This document shows, in pieces, positions 25,259 through 34,220 of a stretch of 64,000 bases of DNA; the stretch's first letter is position 1; each line of letters starts with the position of its first letter. Source of the DNA: SIG307 sp964545045 (lineage in GTDB: Bacteria; Bacillota; Clostridia; Lachnospirales; Lachnospiraceae); assembly GCA_964545045.1 (NCBI GenBank), contig CAZJEN010000003.1, positions 62,001-126,000 on the forward strand, read 5' to 3'. The notes beneath the pieces were generated by a model. It had not been told where the DNA came from. It searched no databases and saw only the letters and a program-made list of their open reading frames with translations. The position numbers were made by a program, and so were the translations under genes.

Positions 25259-26431
25259 ATGGCTAACAATCCGACCACCGCTCTCGGTTGTCTTCCGGCT
25301 CTCGGCTGGAATTCCTGGAACACCTTTACCTGGGATATTAACGAATCCCTGATTAAGGACGTAGCTGACCTGTTCGTTTCCGAAGGATATAAGGATGCGG
25401 GATACGAATATATCGTTATCGATGACTGCTGGAGCTTAAAGGAGCGTGACGAGAACGGACGCCTGGTTCCGGACCCGAACAAGTTCCCGAACGGCATGAA
25501 GGCAGTTGCGGATTACATTCACGAAAAGGGCTTAAAGTTCGGTATGTACTCTTGTGCCGGTACCCACACCTGTGCAGGACATCCGGGCAGCTTTGAGCAT
25601 GAGTTTGAAGACGCAAAGCAGTTTGCGGAATGGGGCGTTGACTACTTGAAGTACGACTATTGCTTCAAGCCGCGTCACGTTTCCGGCGAGCTTTTGTATA
25701 AGCGTATGAGTCTCGCTTTAAAGAACTGCGGTCGCGATATTTTATTCTCTGCCTGCAACTGGGGCGAAGACAACGTACATGACTGGATTCGCGAATCCGG
25801 TGCACATTCCTACCGTTCCACCGGTGACATTCAGGACAGTTGGGAATCCATTAAGCGTCTGGCACTTTCCCAGATAGACAAAAAGGCTTTCACCGGCTCC
25901 TTCTGCCACAACGATATGGATATGTTGGTTGTGGGTATGTACGGCGGCAGCAACAGTGACTGGATCGGTCAGGCGAAAAACGTATGCACCGACGCCGAGT
26001 ACAAGACCCATTTTGCACTTTGGTGTATGATGGGCTCTCCGCTGATGATCGGTTGCGACATTAGAAAAGCAACTCCTTTTACCAAGGAATTGCTTCAGAA
26101 TAAAGATCTTCTTGCTATCAATCAAGACCCGGAATCCCGCGGCGCATATCGCATTGCAATCGAACCGAACTGGTTCGGCAAGGATGATGCCTTCACTTTA
26201 ATTAAGGTTTTACAAAACGGCGACCTTGCCATCGGCTTATTTAACTTTACCGACAATACCCGTGAACTCACTGTTCAGTTCTGGGATTTCGGTCTGAACT
26301 ATCAGTCCGGCTACGGTTTAGCTCTGCATGACTGCTTCACCAATGAAGACCTTGGCATCTTCCGTGAACGTTTTGCAAGACATGTTCCGGCTCATGACTG
26401 TGTTGTTGTACGTGCTAAATTGACGCGCTAA
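25259..26431 (+). CDS. GH27 alpha-galactosidase
   Basis: Retaining glycoside hydrolase removing terminal alpha-1,6-galactose from melibiose, raffinose or galactomannan fragments. The 390-residue chain begins with the family block ALGWNSWNTF, has YIVIDDCW, the nucleophile Asp133 in VDYLKYDYC and the acid/base Asp190 in RSTGDIQDSW. The beta-sandwich C-terminal domain is present from about 290. There is no signal peptide, so it acts on imported oligosaccharides. AGGAGG precedes the ATG. Its stop overlaps by 4 bp the stop of a convergent AraC regulator. The 25036-25258 upstream stretch has no promoter I would vouch for. Confidence 0.93.
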   Translation: MANNPTTALGCLPALGWNSWNTFTWDINESLIKDVADLFVSEGYKDAGYEYIVIDDCWSLKERDENGRLVPDPNKFPNGMKAVADYIHEKGLKFGMYSCAGTHTCAGHPGSFEHEFEDAKQFAEWGVDYLKYDYCFKPRHVSGELLYKRMSLALKNCGRDILFSACNWGEDNVHDWIRESGAHSYRSTGDIQDSWESIKRLALSQIDKKAFTGSFCHNDMDMLVVGMYGGSNSDWIGQAKNVCTDAEYKTHFALWCMMGSPLMIGCDIRKATPFTKELLQNKDLLAINQDPESRGAYRIAIEPNWFGKDDAFTLIKVLQNGDLAIGLFNFTDNTRELTVQFWDFGLNYQSGYGLALHDCFTNEDLGIFRERFARHVPAHDCVVVRAKLTR

Positions 26432-27201
26432 GCCCCCTCGGTGCGTTTATTCCGATATCCACTTGGTGTGATGCCCTTTCTTTTTCGGAACAATCTGGAG
26501 AAGTAAAGGGCATCTTTATATCCTACGGAGCATGCCACCGCCTGTACCGACAGTTCACTGCCCGAAAGCAGCTCGCAGGCACGCTCCATCCGCACCTCCG
26601 TCAGATACTCCTGCGGCGAAATCCCGGTATGCTCCATAAACATCCGATATAAATAGGTTCTCTCTACATTTAAGCTTTTCGCCAACTGTCCAACATTCAG
26701 CTCCTGCTTCCAGTAACTGTTCTGAATCATCTCCGCCGCATCCTCAAAATAGGTACGCTTCTCTCCCTGCTCCTTGGATTCCTTTAAAAAGTAGGTCAAT
26801 AACAAATATACCTTTGCGGCATACCGTTCCTTTGCCGTTTCTCCGTATAATCCGTCTTCATAAATGCAAAACAACGATTCCAAGCCCTGCTTTCCTTTTA
26901 CCACAGGACATTTCTTTGAAAAACCGGTGCGGGCCACCAATGCCTTTGCATCCGCTCCTTTAAAATCTACCCAGCGATAAGCCCACGGGTCAGACTCCTC
27001 CGGATAATATAATATCTCCTCCTCCGGAAATACCATAAAGCAATCCCCCGCAGAAAGGGCATAGGTCTCTCCCCGGAACACCACATAGCCTTTTCCGGAC
27101 ACAATATAGTGAACGGAATAAATCTCTCTTGTTCCCGGTCCCCAGCGATGCAGGTCCGCTCCTTTGTAATTGTTATCCGTGCATACAAGCTGTAAACGCA
27201 T
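26428..27201 (-). CDS. AraC-family transcriptional regulator with cupin sensor domain
   Basis: A 257-residue regulator with an N-terminal AraC-type cupin (about 15-95, VHYIVSGKGYVVFRGETYALSAGDCFMVFPEE) and two C-terminal helix-turn-helix motifs (about 160-250, including VGQLAKSLNVERTYLYRMFMEHTGISPQEYL and SVGYKDALYFSRLFRKRKGITPSGYR). The ATG at 27201 has GGGAG seven bases upstream; a longer frame 17 codons upstream has none. It is convergent with the alpha-galactosidase gene and is a natural candidate for sensing a related sugar, though tail-to-tail position is weak evidence. Confidence 0.9.
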   Translation of the reverse strand: MRLQLVCTDNNYKGADLHRWGPGTREIYSVHYIVSGKGYVVFRGETYALSAGDCFMVFPEEEILYYPEESDPWAYRWVDFKGADAKALVARTGFSKKCPVVKGKQGLESLFCIYEDGLYGETAKERYAAKVYLLLTYFLKESKEQGEKRTYFEDAAEMIQNSYWKQELNVGQLAKSLNVERTYLYRMFMEHTGISPQEYLTEVRMERACELLSGSELSVQAVACSVGYKDALYFSRLFRKRKGITPSGYRNKRTEGA

Positions 27202-27287
27202 TTTCCGTCTCCCTTCCGTGTCCGAACACCTTCCGGAACATTTTACGGTCAAACCGTACTCTCTTTCTTCCCACTATTGCGTTACCA

Positions 27288-27779
27288 TTATTCCAGATAT
27301 GTATTTAGCATCTCCCGATACACATACCGATGCATGGTTCTCTCTGCCACCATACGGTCTATTTTCTCCAAGGTCATCCACTCCGCCGCTGCCACCTCAC
27401 ATTCCTGCAGGGTCAAGGACTCCACCGAAATGTCCTTCCGTAACAAATACACATAGCAGAACGCATTTTTTCTCCGCACCATGAGGCAATACTGCAATTC
27501 CTCTGCCGACACATTTAATCCCAACTCCTCGGAAAGCTCCCGTACCGCCGTAGTAATCGGTTCCTCTCCTGCCTGCACCGAGCCGCCCGTAGTCGCCCAT
27601 ACTCCCGGACAATTATCTACCTTGTCACTGCGCTTTTGCATCAAAAGCTCACCCACACTGTTCTGAATCCAGATATGTACCACCTTATGAAAACACCCTT
27701 CCGGAACCGTGGTCCCCCGAAGATGCTTCTCTCCTGTCAATTGTCCCGTTCCGTCATACAAATCCCAGTATTCCGCCAT
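27288..27779 (-). CDS. Nudix hydrolase (isopentenyl-diphosphate isomerase-like subgroup)
   Basis: A 163-residue Nudix protein. The full box GGSVQAGEEPITTAVRELSEELGL (in two parts: GGSVQAGEEP and REL-EELGL) is present at about 66-89. The N-terminus MAEYWDLYDGTGQLTGEKHLRG resembles Nudix proteins annotated near IPP isomerase, but the substrate cannot be named. The ATG has AAGGGAG upstream. It sits between the AraC gene and thrS. Confidence 0.88.
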   Translation of the reverse strand: MAEYWDLYDGTGQLTGEKHLRGTTVPEGCFHKVVHIWIQNSVGELLMQKRSDKVDNCPGVWATTGGSVQAGEEPITTAVRELSEELGLNVSAEELQYCLMVRRKNAFCYVYLLRKDISVESLTLQECEVAAAEWMTLEKIDRMVAERTMHRYVYREMLNTYLE

Positions 27780-27865
27780 TTTACTCTCCCTTTCATCCTT
27801 TCACGTCATCAGCCGTTTGCATTCGGTGCCCCGACATCCGTACCGGCCTTCTGCCATATACCAAC

Positions 27866-27901
27866 AAGGCTGTCCCATCGATTGCTCAACAAGACAGCCT
27901 T
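27866..27901. terminator. Terminator downstream of thrS
   Basis: AAGGCTGTC and GACAGCCTT pair as a 9-bp stem, 15 bp after the thrS stop. The plus-strand side is followed by TTTTTGATTTT; on the minus strand the tract is weaker (GTTGG). Confidence 0.5.
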
Positions 27902-27915
27902 TTTGATTTTACCTA

Positions 27916-29880
27916 TTACTTATTCTCTTCCTTTACCTCAATCTTACGGATTTCCTTGGTACGGATTTCCTCACAGATTGCAGAAATAAACTCAGCCAAA
28001 GGCTTCTGTCCCTCATCACCGAGATAACGGCTTCTTACGGAAACAACGCCCTCTTCCTCTTCCTTCTGACCAACAACCAACATATACGGAACACGGTCCA
28101 GTCTGGTTTCACGAATCTTGTAACCGATTTTCTCCGCTCTGTCGTCCATCTCTGCGGAAATACCGTTCTTACGCAGCTCCTTTAATACCTTCTCCGCATA
28201 GTCGTTGTACTTCTCGGAAATCGGAAGCACACGTACCTGCTCCGGACACAACCAGGTCGGGAACAATCCCGCATACTTCTCAATGAGCCATGCAAGGGTT
28301 CTCTCGTAGCAGCCCATACTGGTTCTGTGGATAATATACGGACGAACCTTGTCACCGTTCTGATCGATGTAGTACATATCGAACTGTTCAGCAAGGAGCG
28401 CATCCCACTGAATAGTAATCATGGTGTCTTCCTTACCGTATACGTTCTTTGCCTGAATATCAATCTTCGGACCGTAGAATGCAGCCTCACCGATACCTTC
28501 GATAAACTCGATACCAAGCTCGTTTAATACATCGCGGATGTGCTGCTCGGTCTCATTCCAAACCTCTGCGGAACCTACATACTTCTCCGGATTTTCCGGG
28601 TCCCAACGGGACAGACGATAGGTTACATCCTCTTCTACACCAAGGGTCTTTAAGCAATGCTGTGCCAAAGCGATACAATTCTTAAACTCCTCTACCATCT
28701 GGTCCGGACGCACAATCAAGTGACCCTCGGAAATGGTAAACTGACGCACACGGGTCAAACCGTGCATCTCGCCGGAATCCTCATTACGGAACAAGGTAGA
28801 AGTCTCACCGTAACGAAGCGGTAGGTCCTTATAGGACTTCTGGCTGTTCTTGTATACATAGTACTGGAACGGACAGGTCATCGGACGAAGGGCAAATACT
28901 TCCTTATCCTTCTTCTCGTCACCCATAACAAACATACCGTCCATGTAGTGATCCCAGTGACCGGAAATCTTGTACAAATCACTCTTTGCCATCAACGGAG
29001 TCTTGGTACGAATATAGCCCCACTCGTTATCCTCCAAGTCCTCAATCCAACGCTGTAATCTCTGAATCATCTTTGCGCCCTTCGGCATCAAAAGCGGTAA
29101 TCCCTGACCGATAACATCAACGGTGGTGAACAGCTCCATCTCTCGACCGAGCTTGTTGTGGTCGCGCTTCTTAATATCCTCCAAATGAGCCAGATACTCA
29201 TCCAAATCTGCATTCTTCGTAAATGCGGTACCGTAAATACGGGTCAGCATCTTATTCTTCTCACTGCCTCTCCAGTATGCACCGGAGGAAGAAATGAGCT
29301 TAATTGCCTTGATGCCCTTGGTACTCATTAAGTGCGGGCCCGCACAAAGGTCGGTAAACTCGCCCTGGGAATAGAAGGAAATCTCCGCATCCTCCGGCAA
29401 ATCCTGAATGAGTTCTACCTTATACGGCTCACCCTTCGCTTCCATAAACTTAATTGCTTCCCCACGCGGCAGGGTAAAACGGGTCAGCTCCGCACCTTCC
29501 TTGATGATCTTCTTCATCTCTGCTTCTAACGCATCCAGAGCCTCTCTGTCAAACGGCGGGCAGTCAAAGTCATAATAAAAACCGGTATCGATGGACGGAC
29601 CGATGGCACATTTCGCCTCCGGATACAGTCTCTTCACCGCCTCCGCCAGCACGTGAGATGCGGTATGACGATACGCAGCCTTACCTGCATCATCGTTAAA
29701 GGTCAAAATACTTAACTCGGAATCCTCTTCCACAACGGTACGAAGGTCCACTACCTTCCCGTTCAACTCAGCGGCACAAGCCATTCTGGCAAGACCTTCG
29801 CTGATATCCTTCGCAATGTCAATAATGGACATCGCAGATGCATACTCCTTTACGGAGCCGTCTTTTAACGTAATCTTCAT
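27916..29880 (-). CDS. thrS: Threonyl-tRNA synthetase
   Basis: Class II synthetase charging tRNA-Thr with editing of mis-charged serine. The 654-residue protein has an N-terminal TGS domain (1-62), the SAD editing domain with HTASHVLAEAVK (about 73) and the zinc-dependent catalytic core with MTCPFQYYVYKN and RYGETSTLFRNEDSGEMHGLTRVRQFT. The C-terminal HGTP anticodon-binding domain starts at about 545 (QVRVLPISEKYNDYAEKV). AAAGGAG precedes the ATG. It is controlled by its own T-box. Confidence 0.97.
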   Translation of the reverse strand: MKITLKDGSVKEYASAMSIIDIAKDISEGLARMACAAELNGKVVDLRTVVEEDSELSILTFNDDAGKAAYRHTASHVLAEAVKRLYPEAKCAIGPSIDTGFYYDFDCPPFDREALDALEAEMKKIIKEGAELTRFTLPRGEAIKFMEAKGEPYKVELIQDLPEDAEISFYSQGEFTDLCAGPHLMSTKGIKAIKLISSSGAYWRGSEKNKMLTRIYGTAFTKNADLDEYLAHLEDIKKRDHNKLGREMELFTTVDVIGQGLPLLMPKGAKMIQRLQRWIEDLEDNEWGYIRTKTPLMAKSDLYKISGHWDHYMDGMFVMGDEKKDKEVFALRPMTCPFQYYVYKNSQKSYKDLPLRYGETSTLFRNEDSGEMHGLTRVRQFTISEGHLIVRPDQMVEEFKNCIALAQHCLKTLGVEEDVTYRLSRWDPENPEKYVGSAEVWNETEQHIRDVLNELGIEFIEGIGEAAFYGPKIDIQAKNVYGKEDTMITIQWDALLAEQFDMYYIDQNGDKVRPYIIHRTSMGCYERTLAWLIEKYAGLFPTWLCPEQVRVLPISEKYNDYAEKVLKELRKNGISAEMDDRAEKIGYKIRETRLDRVPYMLVVGQKEEEEGVVSVRSRYLGDEGQKPLAEFISAICEEIRTKEIRKIEVKEENK

Positions 29881-29899
29881 GTATAATCTCCTTTCGAAA

Positions 29900-30135
29900 T
29901 AAAAAATCCCCTTTGTTACCCAAAAGATAACAAAGGGACGATGTCTCGCGGTTCCACCCTTTTTGAAAAGGAATCTCCTTTTCCGGCTTCATTTAAGATG
30001 ATAACGGAATCACCGTGGCGTATTAGGCCCGCTCCGAGGTGGTCTTCCTTTGCTTCCTGCCGGGCTGCTCTCAGCAAACGCAACCCTCTCTGTGACATTT
30101 CACAACATACTGTCCTCATCAACGCTTTCACATGT
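29900..30135 (-). promoter_or_regulatory. T-box leader of thrS (tRNA-Thr sensing)
   Basis: The minus strand has Stem I with CAGAGAGGG and GGCAGGAAGC. The specifier context is GAA-G-ACC-ACCTCGGAGC, with the Thr codon ACC at 30041-30043, and the T-box AGGGTGGAACCGCGAG follows at about 29945-29960. A terminator hairpin (29908-29937, CCCTTTGTTA...TAACAAAGGG) is followed by GATTTTTT. The ACC codon fits the downstream gene. Confidence 0.92.
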
Positions 30136-30140
30136 GAATT

Positions 30141-30168
30141 ATTATATCACTTTAAAAGAAAAAGTCAA
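30141..30168 (-). promoter_or_regulatory. Promoter of thrS T-box transcript
   Basis: TTGACT, 16-bp spacer, TATAAT on the minus strand directly upstream of the T-box leader. Confidence 0.8.
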
Positions 30169-30180
30169 GAAAATTCCTGC

Positions 30181-31227
30181 TTATTTATACACCGGATAAT
30201 ACACCAAAGCATATCCTTCCTCATTCATTTCAAAAGCCACATGGACTTCTTCCGAATAATACAATGTCGTGTAATCGCCTACTGCCCTCGCATCTTCCAC
30301 AACCTTGACAAACTGCTCCTTTGTCCATTCCGCATCCGGTTCGAACGCCTTTACCAACGACAAGCAAAGATCCAAATCAAGCGTGTCTTCCGCTGTCGCA
30401 AAACGAACGACATGCAGCAACTTCGTCGCCGTATCATAATCCGCTCGGATTTGGTACTCACTTGAACTATAATAATCCCTGTAACAATTAAAGCTGACCT
30501 GAGAATAATCACTGCTTATATAATAATAATTGCCATACTTGGAAATATCATCCGAATACTGAAAACCATCTGTCGAATTTGCAAGCAACCATGACTCAAA
30601 CTCCTCTAAACTCATATCAAAATGTCTGTTGTCACATGAATAACCGATTTCTTCAATATCCTCCGGACTGAAATACAGTACCTCGTAATCCTCTTCCTCC
30701 GCATGATACTCCGGGGTAAGTTCCAACAATGCCGCATTCCGAAGCTCTTTGTCAAAAAGCTCCGCCAACTCCTCCTCGGAAAGCTCTGTCTCATCCTCAT
30801 AAAAATCGTCCTCAATGACCTCTTCCTGATATCCTTCAGAAAATCTGTCAATCACCTTCACAACTGCCGGACCGATAACCCCAAGACTATTGACAAGGAT
30901 ATAGCCGATGATAATAATCAGAGCTGTCTTTTTTCCTTTTTTCTTTGTTGCGGACCGATTGGTTCCGGAAGCAGACGTAGATGTCGTAGTTGTCGTAGAT
31001 GTATACGCTCTCTGGTTACCGGTACTTGTACTCGTACGTTCCCGTACAACGTTCTTCGTCGAATCCGTATGAGAATCCGTATGATACGTACACCCCTTAT
31101 CATTCATAGGGTCATGACGCTCATTTAAGTAAATTCCGCTTGATATCTCATAGGTCTTTACAAACTTCCGGCAATTCTTACACCAGGTACCTTCTATTTT
31201 TTTATCACATATTGTACATAGCTTCAT
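30181..31227 (-). CDS. Zinc-ribbon, single-pass membrane protein of unknown function
   Basis: A 348-residue protein I cannot name. It begins with a four-Cys zinc ribbon (CTICDKK and CKNCRK, residues 4-19), continues with a Ser/Thr-rich linker of low complexity (about 60-92, many TST repeats), a basic stretch KKKGKK and one membrane segment (about 100-122). The large extracytoplasmic part is acidic and Tyr/Glu-rich (about 130-348), with no recognised domain. The zinc ribbon would be cytoplasmic. Zinc-ribbon plus one membrane pass plus extracellular domain is frequent among uncharacterised Lachnospiraceae proteins. It is separate from thrS and its T-box, which read from 30168 downwards. Confidence 0.8.
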   Translation of the reverse strand: MKLCTICDKKIEGTWCKNCRKFVKTYEISSGIYLNERHDPMNDKGCTYHTDSHTDSTKNVVRERTSTSTGNQRAYTSTTTTTSTSASGTNRSATKKKGKKTALIIIIGYILVNSLGVIGPAVVKVIDRFSEGYQEEVIEDDFYEDETELSEEELAELFDKELRNAALLELTPEYHAEEEDYEVLYFSPEDIEEIGYSCDNRHFDMSLEEFESWLLANSTDGFQYSDDISKYGNYYYISSDYSQVSFNCYRDYYSSSEYQIRADYDTATKLLHVVRFATAEDTLDLDLCLSLVKAFEPDAEWTKEQFVKVVEDARAVGDYTTLYYSEEVHVAFEMNEEGYALVYYPVYK

Positions 31228-31305
31228 ACAATCTCCCCATTTCCGGATTTACCAAATAAATCCTCTGTTTTCCTCCCGTATTGTATCATAGAAGCAACTT
31301 TCTGT

Positions 31306-32715
31306 CTATGCCAATTTATTGAGACGTTCTTCAAAGGTTTCTACCGGTAAAGGCTTGTCAAACAAATATCCCTGGGCATTATAACAGTTATTCTCTTTTA
31401 AAATCGTTACCTGCTCTACCGTTTCCACGCCTTCTGCGATACACTCCAAGCCCAGATTCTGTGCCATACCGATAATATGCTTTAACATAACCTTCTTCTG
31501 GATATTATCCTCTGTGTCTTCATCATCTTCCGGAAGAAAGCTCTTGTCAATCTTAAGTACCTTCCACGGCATCTCACGAATCAAATTCAAGGAAGAATAG
31601 CCCACACCGAAATCGTCTACCGCAACACTGAAGCCCTGAGTGCGGAACGCAATTACAATCTGCTTCAATTCTCTGAAATCTACATCCGTTGTGGTTTCCG
31701 TCAGTTCCAGTTCAATGTATTCATGCGGCACCTTATACTTATCCACAATTTCAAGTACGTGCTCTACCAAATCCATGTCTCCCAAATGTACTCTGGATAA
31801 GTTCACAGATACCTTTACCAAGCTCTTGCCCTCTTCACTCCAACGCTTCAGATCTCTGCATACATGTTCTAAAACATAAAAGTCCAACTCACAAATCATA
31901 TTACTCTGTTCCAAAACCGGAATAAAGCGATACGGCAAAATCATCTCCCCGTCATGCTTCCAACGACAAAGTGCCTCTGCTCCGTTCAAGCGATAGTTCT
32001 TTAACGTTACCTTCGGCTGATAATACACCATAAACTCTTCATTTCGAAGGGCCTCTTCAAATACACTTTCCACCCACTTCTCATTTTCTACGGACTGCAT
32101 CAGTTTCTCATCAAAAATCACATACGGAATCCGTTTTACATGCTTTGCAATATTCCAAGCCATGCCGATACGATCCATGATTTCTTCTGCTGTCTTATTT
32201 TCTACAATTTCATAATAACCCGCATGGGTCGCTAACATTGCCTTCTTCTTATCCTTCAAACCGAGTTCAATCATTGTCCCGGAAAGATATTTTACCACAT
32301 AAGGCATTCTTTTCTTACGGAACAAAATCGTAAAAGTGTCTCCCTGAACACGGCACACGCACCCATCCTCTTTCAACCCCTTTTGCAGACCGGCGATAAA
32401 CTTCTTTAAAATCTTCGTACCGCCTTCTCTTCCGAACTGATGGTTCACCACGGAAAAACGCTTCATATCAAAACGACATGCCACATATTCCTCAATCTCT
32501 CCCGCCGCAATTTTTTCATCAATACTTTTAAAGAAATAATTCAAATTATATACATCGATGGAATCTGCCCTAAAGCTGATTTTATTTGCCATTTCCCGCA
32601 ATTCCTGCAAATTTTCCAAGGCACTTGTATTCTCCGGTGCCACCTTGCCTATGGTATCATCCAACTTACTCATAAACTCATTTACAAGCTTCGCATAAGA
32701 ATCGTTATGTTTCAT
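31306..32715 (-). CDS. c-di-GMP phosphodiesterase (degenerate GGDEF plus EAL)
   Basis: A 469-residue cytoplasmic signalling enzyme. Residues about 70-200 form a GGDEF-like fold with the active site degraded to RVQGDTFTILF, so it should not make c-di-GMP but may bind GTP. The EAL domain (about 220-465) has the catalytic set: GAEALCRW (EAL Glu), KVSVNLSR (Asn), ELELTETT (Glu), VAVDDFGVGYSSL (Asp-Asp), LKIDKSFL (Lys) and IAEGVET (Glu), so hydrolysis to pGpG is expected. It starts 13 bp after the PocR-domain protein gene, which probably controls its activity. Confidence 0.92.
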   Translation of the reverse strand: MKHNDSYAKLVNEFMSKLDDTIGKVAPENTSALENLQELREMANKISFRADSIDVYNLNYFFKSIDEKIAAGEIEEYVACRFDMKRFSVVNHQFGREGGTKILKKFIAGLQKGLKEDGCVCRVQGDTFTILFRKKRMPYVVKYLSGTMIELGLKDKKKAMLATHAGYYEIVENKTAEEIMDRIGMAWNIAKHVKRIPYVIFDEKLMQSVENEKWVESVFEEALRNEEFMVYYQPKVTLKNYRLNGAEALCRWKHDGEMILPYRFIPVLEQSNMICELDFYVLEHVCRDLKRWSEEGKSLVKVSVNLSRVHLGDMDLVEHVLEIVDKYKVPHEYIELELTETTTDVDFRELKQIVIAFRTQGFSVAVDDFGVGYSSLNLIREMPWKVLKIDKSFLPEDDEDTEDNIQKKVMLKHIIGMAQNLGLECIAEGVETVEQVTILKENNCYNAQGYLFDKPLPVETFEERLNKLA

Positions 32716-32728
32716 ACTGTCGTTCTCC

Positions 32729-34003
32729 TTAACTTTCAGTAACTTCCAACTGCGGCAACTCGATTATAAATGTCGTACCCTCCGTCTCATTGCTGTCCGC
32801 CGTAATCTTTCCCTGCATCTGGCGGATAAACAAATCAACAATCGATAAAGCAAATTCATTTAGGTCCTCTCTGTCCCGCAAACGTAAAATGCCTCTGGAA
32901 AAATATTCACGAATACTGTTTAACTCCTCCGGCTTTAATACCTCTCCCGTATTCTGCACCGTAATTTTCAAGATATGGGCATAAGAATCCTTTTGCGTAG
33001 ATACTAAAATCCGCACCTCAGACGGAACGTCTGCACTCTCTTTTACCTCAATCGCATTCGTTATCAGCTTTGCCAACAGCTGCCCGATACGCCCGCCGTC
33101 TCCGAACAGCATTTTCGGAACAGACTCCGAAACCTCATAAGAAAGGCGAATTCCCTTTTGCTGCGCCTCTTCCTCTTCCAGTTCCACCACCGCTTGTACC
33201 ACATCGTATATGGAATACGATGTTTCGTACAAAGCTACATTTCCGTCGGAAAACTTCATATAATCCACAATATCACCGATAATGGAATAGGTATTCGCTC
33301 CATTGGTCAACATCGTATCAATGACATCCATAACGGAATCTACTCTTCCGTTTTTTACCACGTCCTGTAATGCGGAAATCCACTCGCTCATGTTCTCATG
33401 CAAATCTGAACTGAGATCCATCAAAAAGTGGGACTGGGATCTTGCCGCCCGCTCAAGATTACGATACTTATCGATTGCCATATAATTTTGATATGCCATC
33501 TCCGACAAAACATTTGCCACAATTCCTAAAAACTTCGCCGCCTTTTTCAGTTCCTTCTTACCGATGACAGTCGTATTTTCCATGGCCTCGTAATAGCTTT
33601 CGTAGCGAATGCCCAGTTCATCCGCGGTTTCCTTTAACGCCTCCTCGTCGATTTTAGAAGAAATCCTCACCTGACCGCCGAGAAAGCATCCCAGTAATCT
33701 ATTCCCCAGCATAATCGGAGATGCAAAATCTGCCAGCCCCGCGTGACAGACATAAACCACCGGTTCACCGCTTTCCAGTGCCATAACAGCGGCATTCTTG
33801 TCACTTGCCACACAACGCTTATATCCCAACTCGGACTGCCTTGTATATTTCATACAAAAATCGGTAAACGCACTGCCCTCCGTCAACGGATTTCCGTCCG
33901 CATCCGTAGTCAGCGCCGCCATTCCGGTATATTTTGAAAACTCATCCTGTATTTTCTGTAATAGCTCAACATCGATTAAATCTGTAAGTAACAATTCTGC
34001 CAT
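32729..34003 (-). CDS. PocR-domain sensor with degenerate histidine kinase-like module
   Basis: A 424-residue cytoplasmic protein. An N-terminal PocR domain (about 5-185) has Cys residues FCMKYTRQSELGYKRCVASD and VCHAGLADFASPI with GCFLGGQVR, the pattern of small-molecule or redox PocR sensors. The C-terminal part (about 190-420) resembles a histidine kinase. The expected H-box reads LSSDLHENMSEW, without the usual SHE His, and the ATPase N-box is LITNAIE but the G1 box is VQNTGEVL, not DxGxG. Kinase activity is therefore doubtful. The ATG at 34003 has AAGGAG seven bases upstream; the earlier ATG is too near the site. The promoter TGGACA-17-TATTAT lies at 34048-34076, and the EAL gene follows at once. 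Confidence 0.8.
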   Translation of the reverse strand: MAELLLTDLIDVELLQKIQDEFSKYTGMAALTTDADGNPLTEGSAFTDFCMKYTRQSELGYKRCVASDKNAAVMALESGEPVVYVCHAGLADFASPIMLGNRLLGCFLGGQVRISSKIDEEALKETADELGIRYESYYEAMENTTVIGKKELKKAAKFLGIVANVLSEMAYQNYMAIDKYRNLERAARSQSHFLMDLSSDLHENMSEWISALQDVVKNGRVDSVMDVIDTMLTNGANTYSIIGDIVDYMKFSDGNVALYETSYSIYDVVQAVVELEEEEAQQKGIRLSYEVSESVPKMLFGDGGRIGQLLAKLITNAIEVKESADVPSEVRILVSTQKDSYAHILKITVQNTGEVLKPEELNSIREYFSRGILRLRDREDLNEFALSIVDLFIRQMQGKITADSNETEGTTFIIELPQLEVTES

Positions 34004-34047
34004 ACTCATTCTCCTTCAGTAATCGCAATCGTTCTTTACCATCCTAT

Positions 34048-34076
34048 ATAATATCACATTTTGTCGAATTTGTCCA
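34048..34076 (-). promoter_or_regulatory. Promoter of the PocR sensor-EAL unit
   Basis: TGGACA, 17-bp spacer, TATTAT on the minus strand, 45 bp upstream of the ATG. Confidence 0.65.
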
Positions 34077-34176
34077 CAATATTTACACTGAAACCGGACT
34101 TATTTCCCATAAAGCATTTCTTAACACAAAGTTTACAGACATTATTGCATTTATCCTAAAGGAAACCGTAAAAAAA

Positions 34177-34208
34177 CACACAGTTGCATTTTACAACGCA
34201 TCTGTGTG
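34177..34208 (-). terminator. Terminator of the ABC transporter operon
   Basis: On the minus strand CACACAGATGCGTT pairs with AATGCAACTGTGTG (one mismatch, one wobble), then TTTTTTT. It lies 12 bp after the ABC ATPase stop. Confidence 0.8.
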
Positions 34209-34220
34209 CTCTCTTCCTTA

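Noticed and set aside
29916..30131. 71-codon frame in the thrS leader
   Set aside because: It covers the T-box structure and its translation has no recognisable domain.
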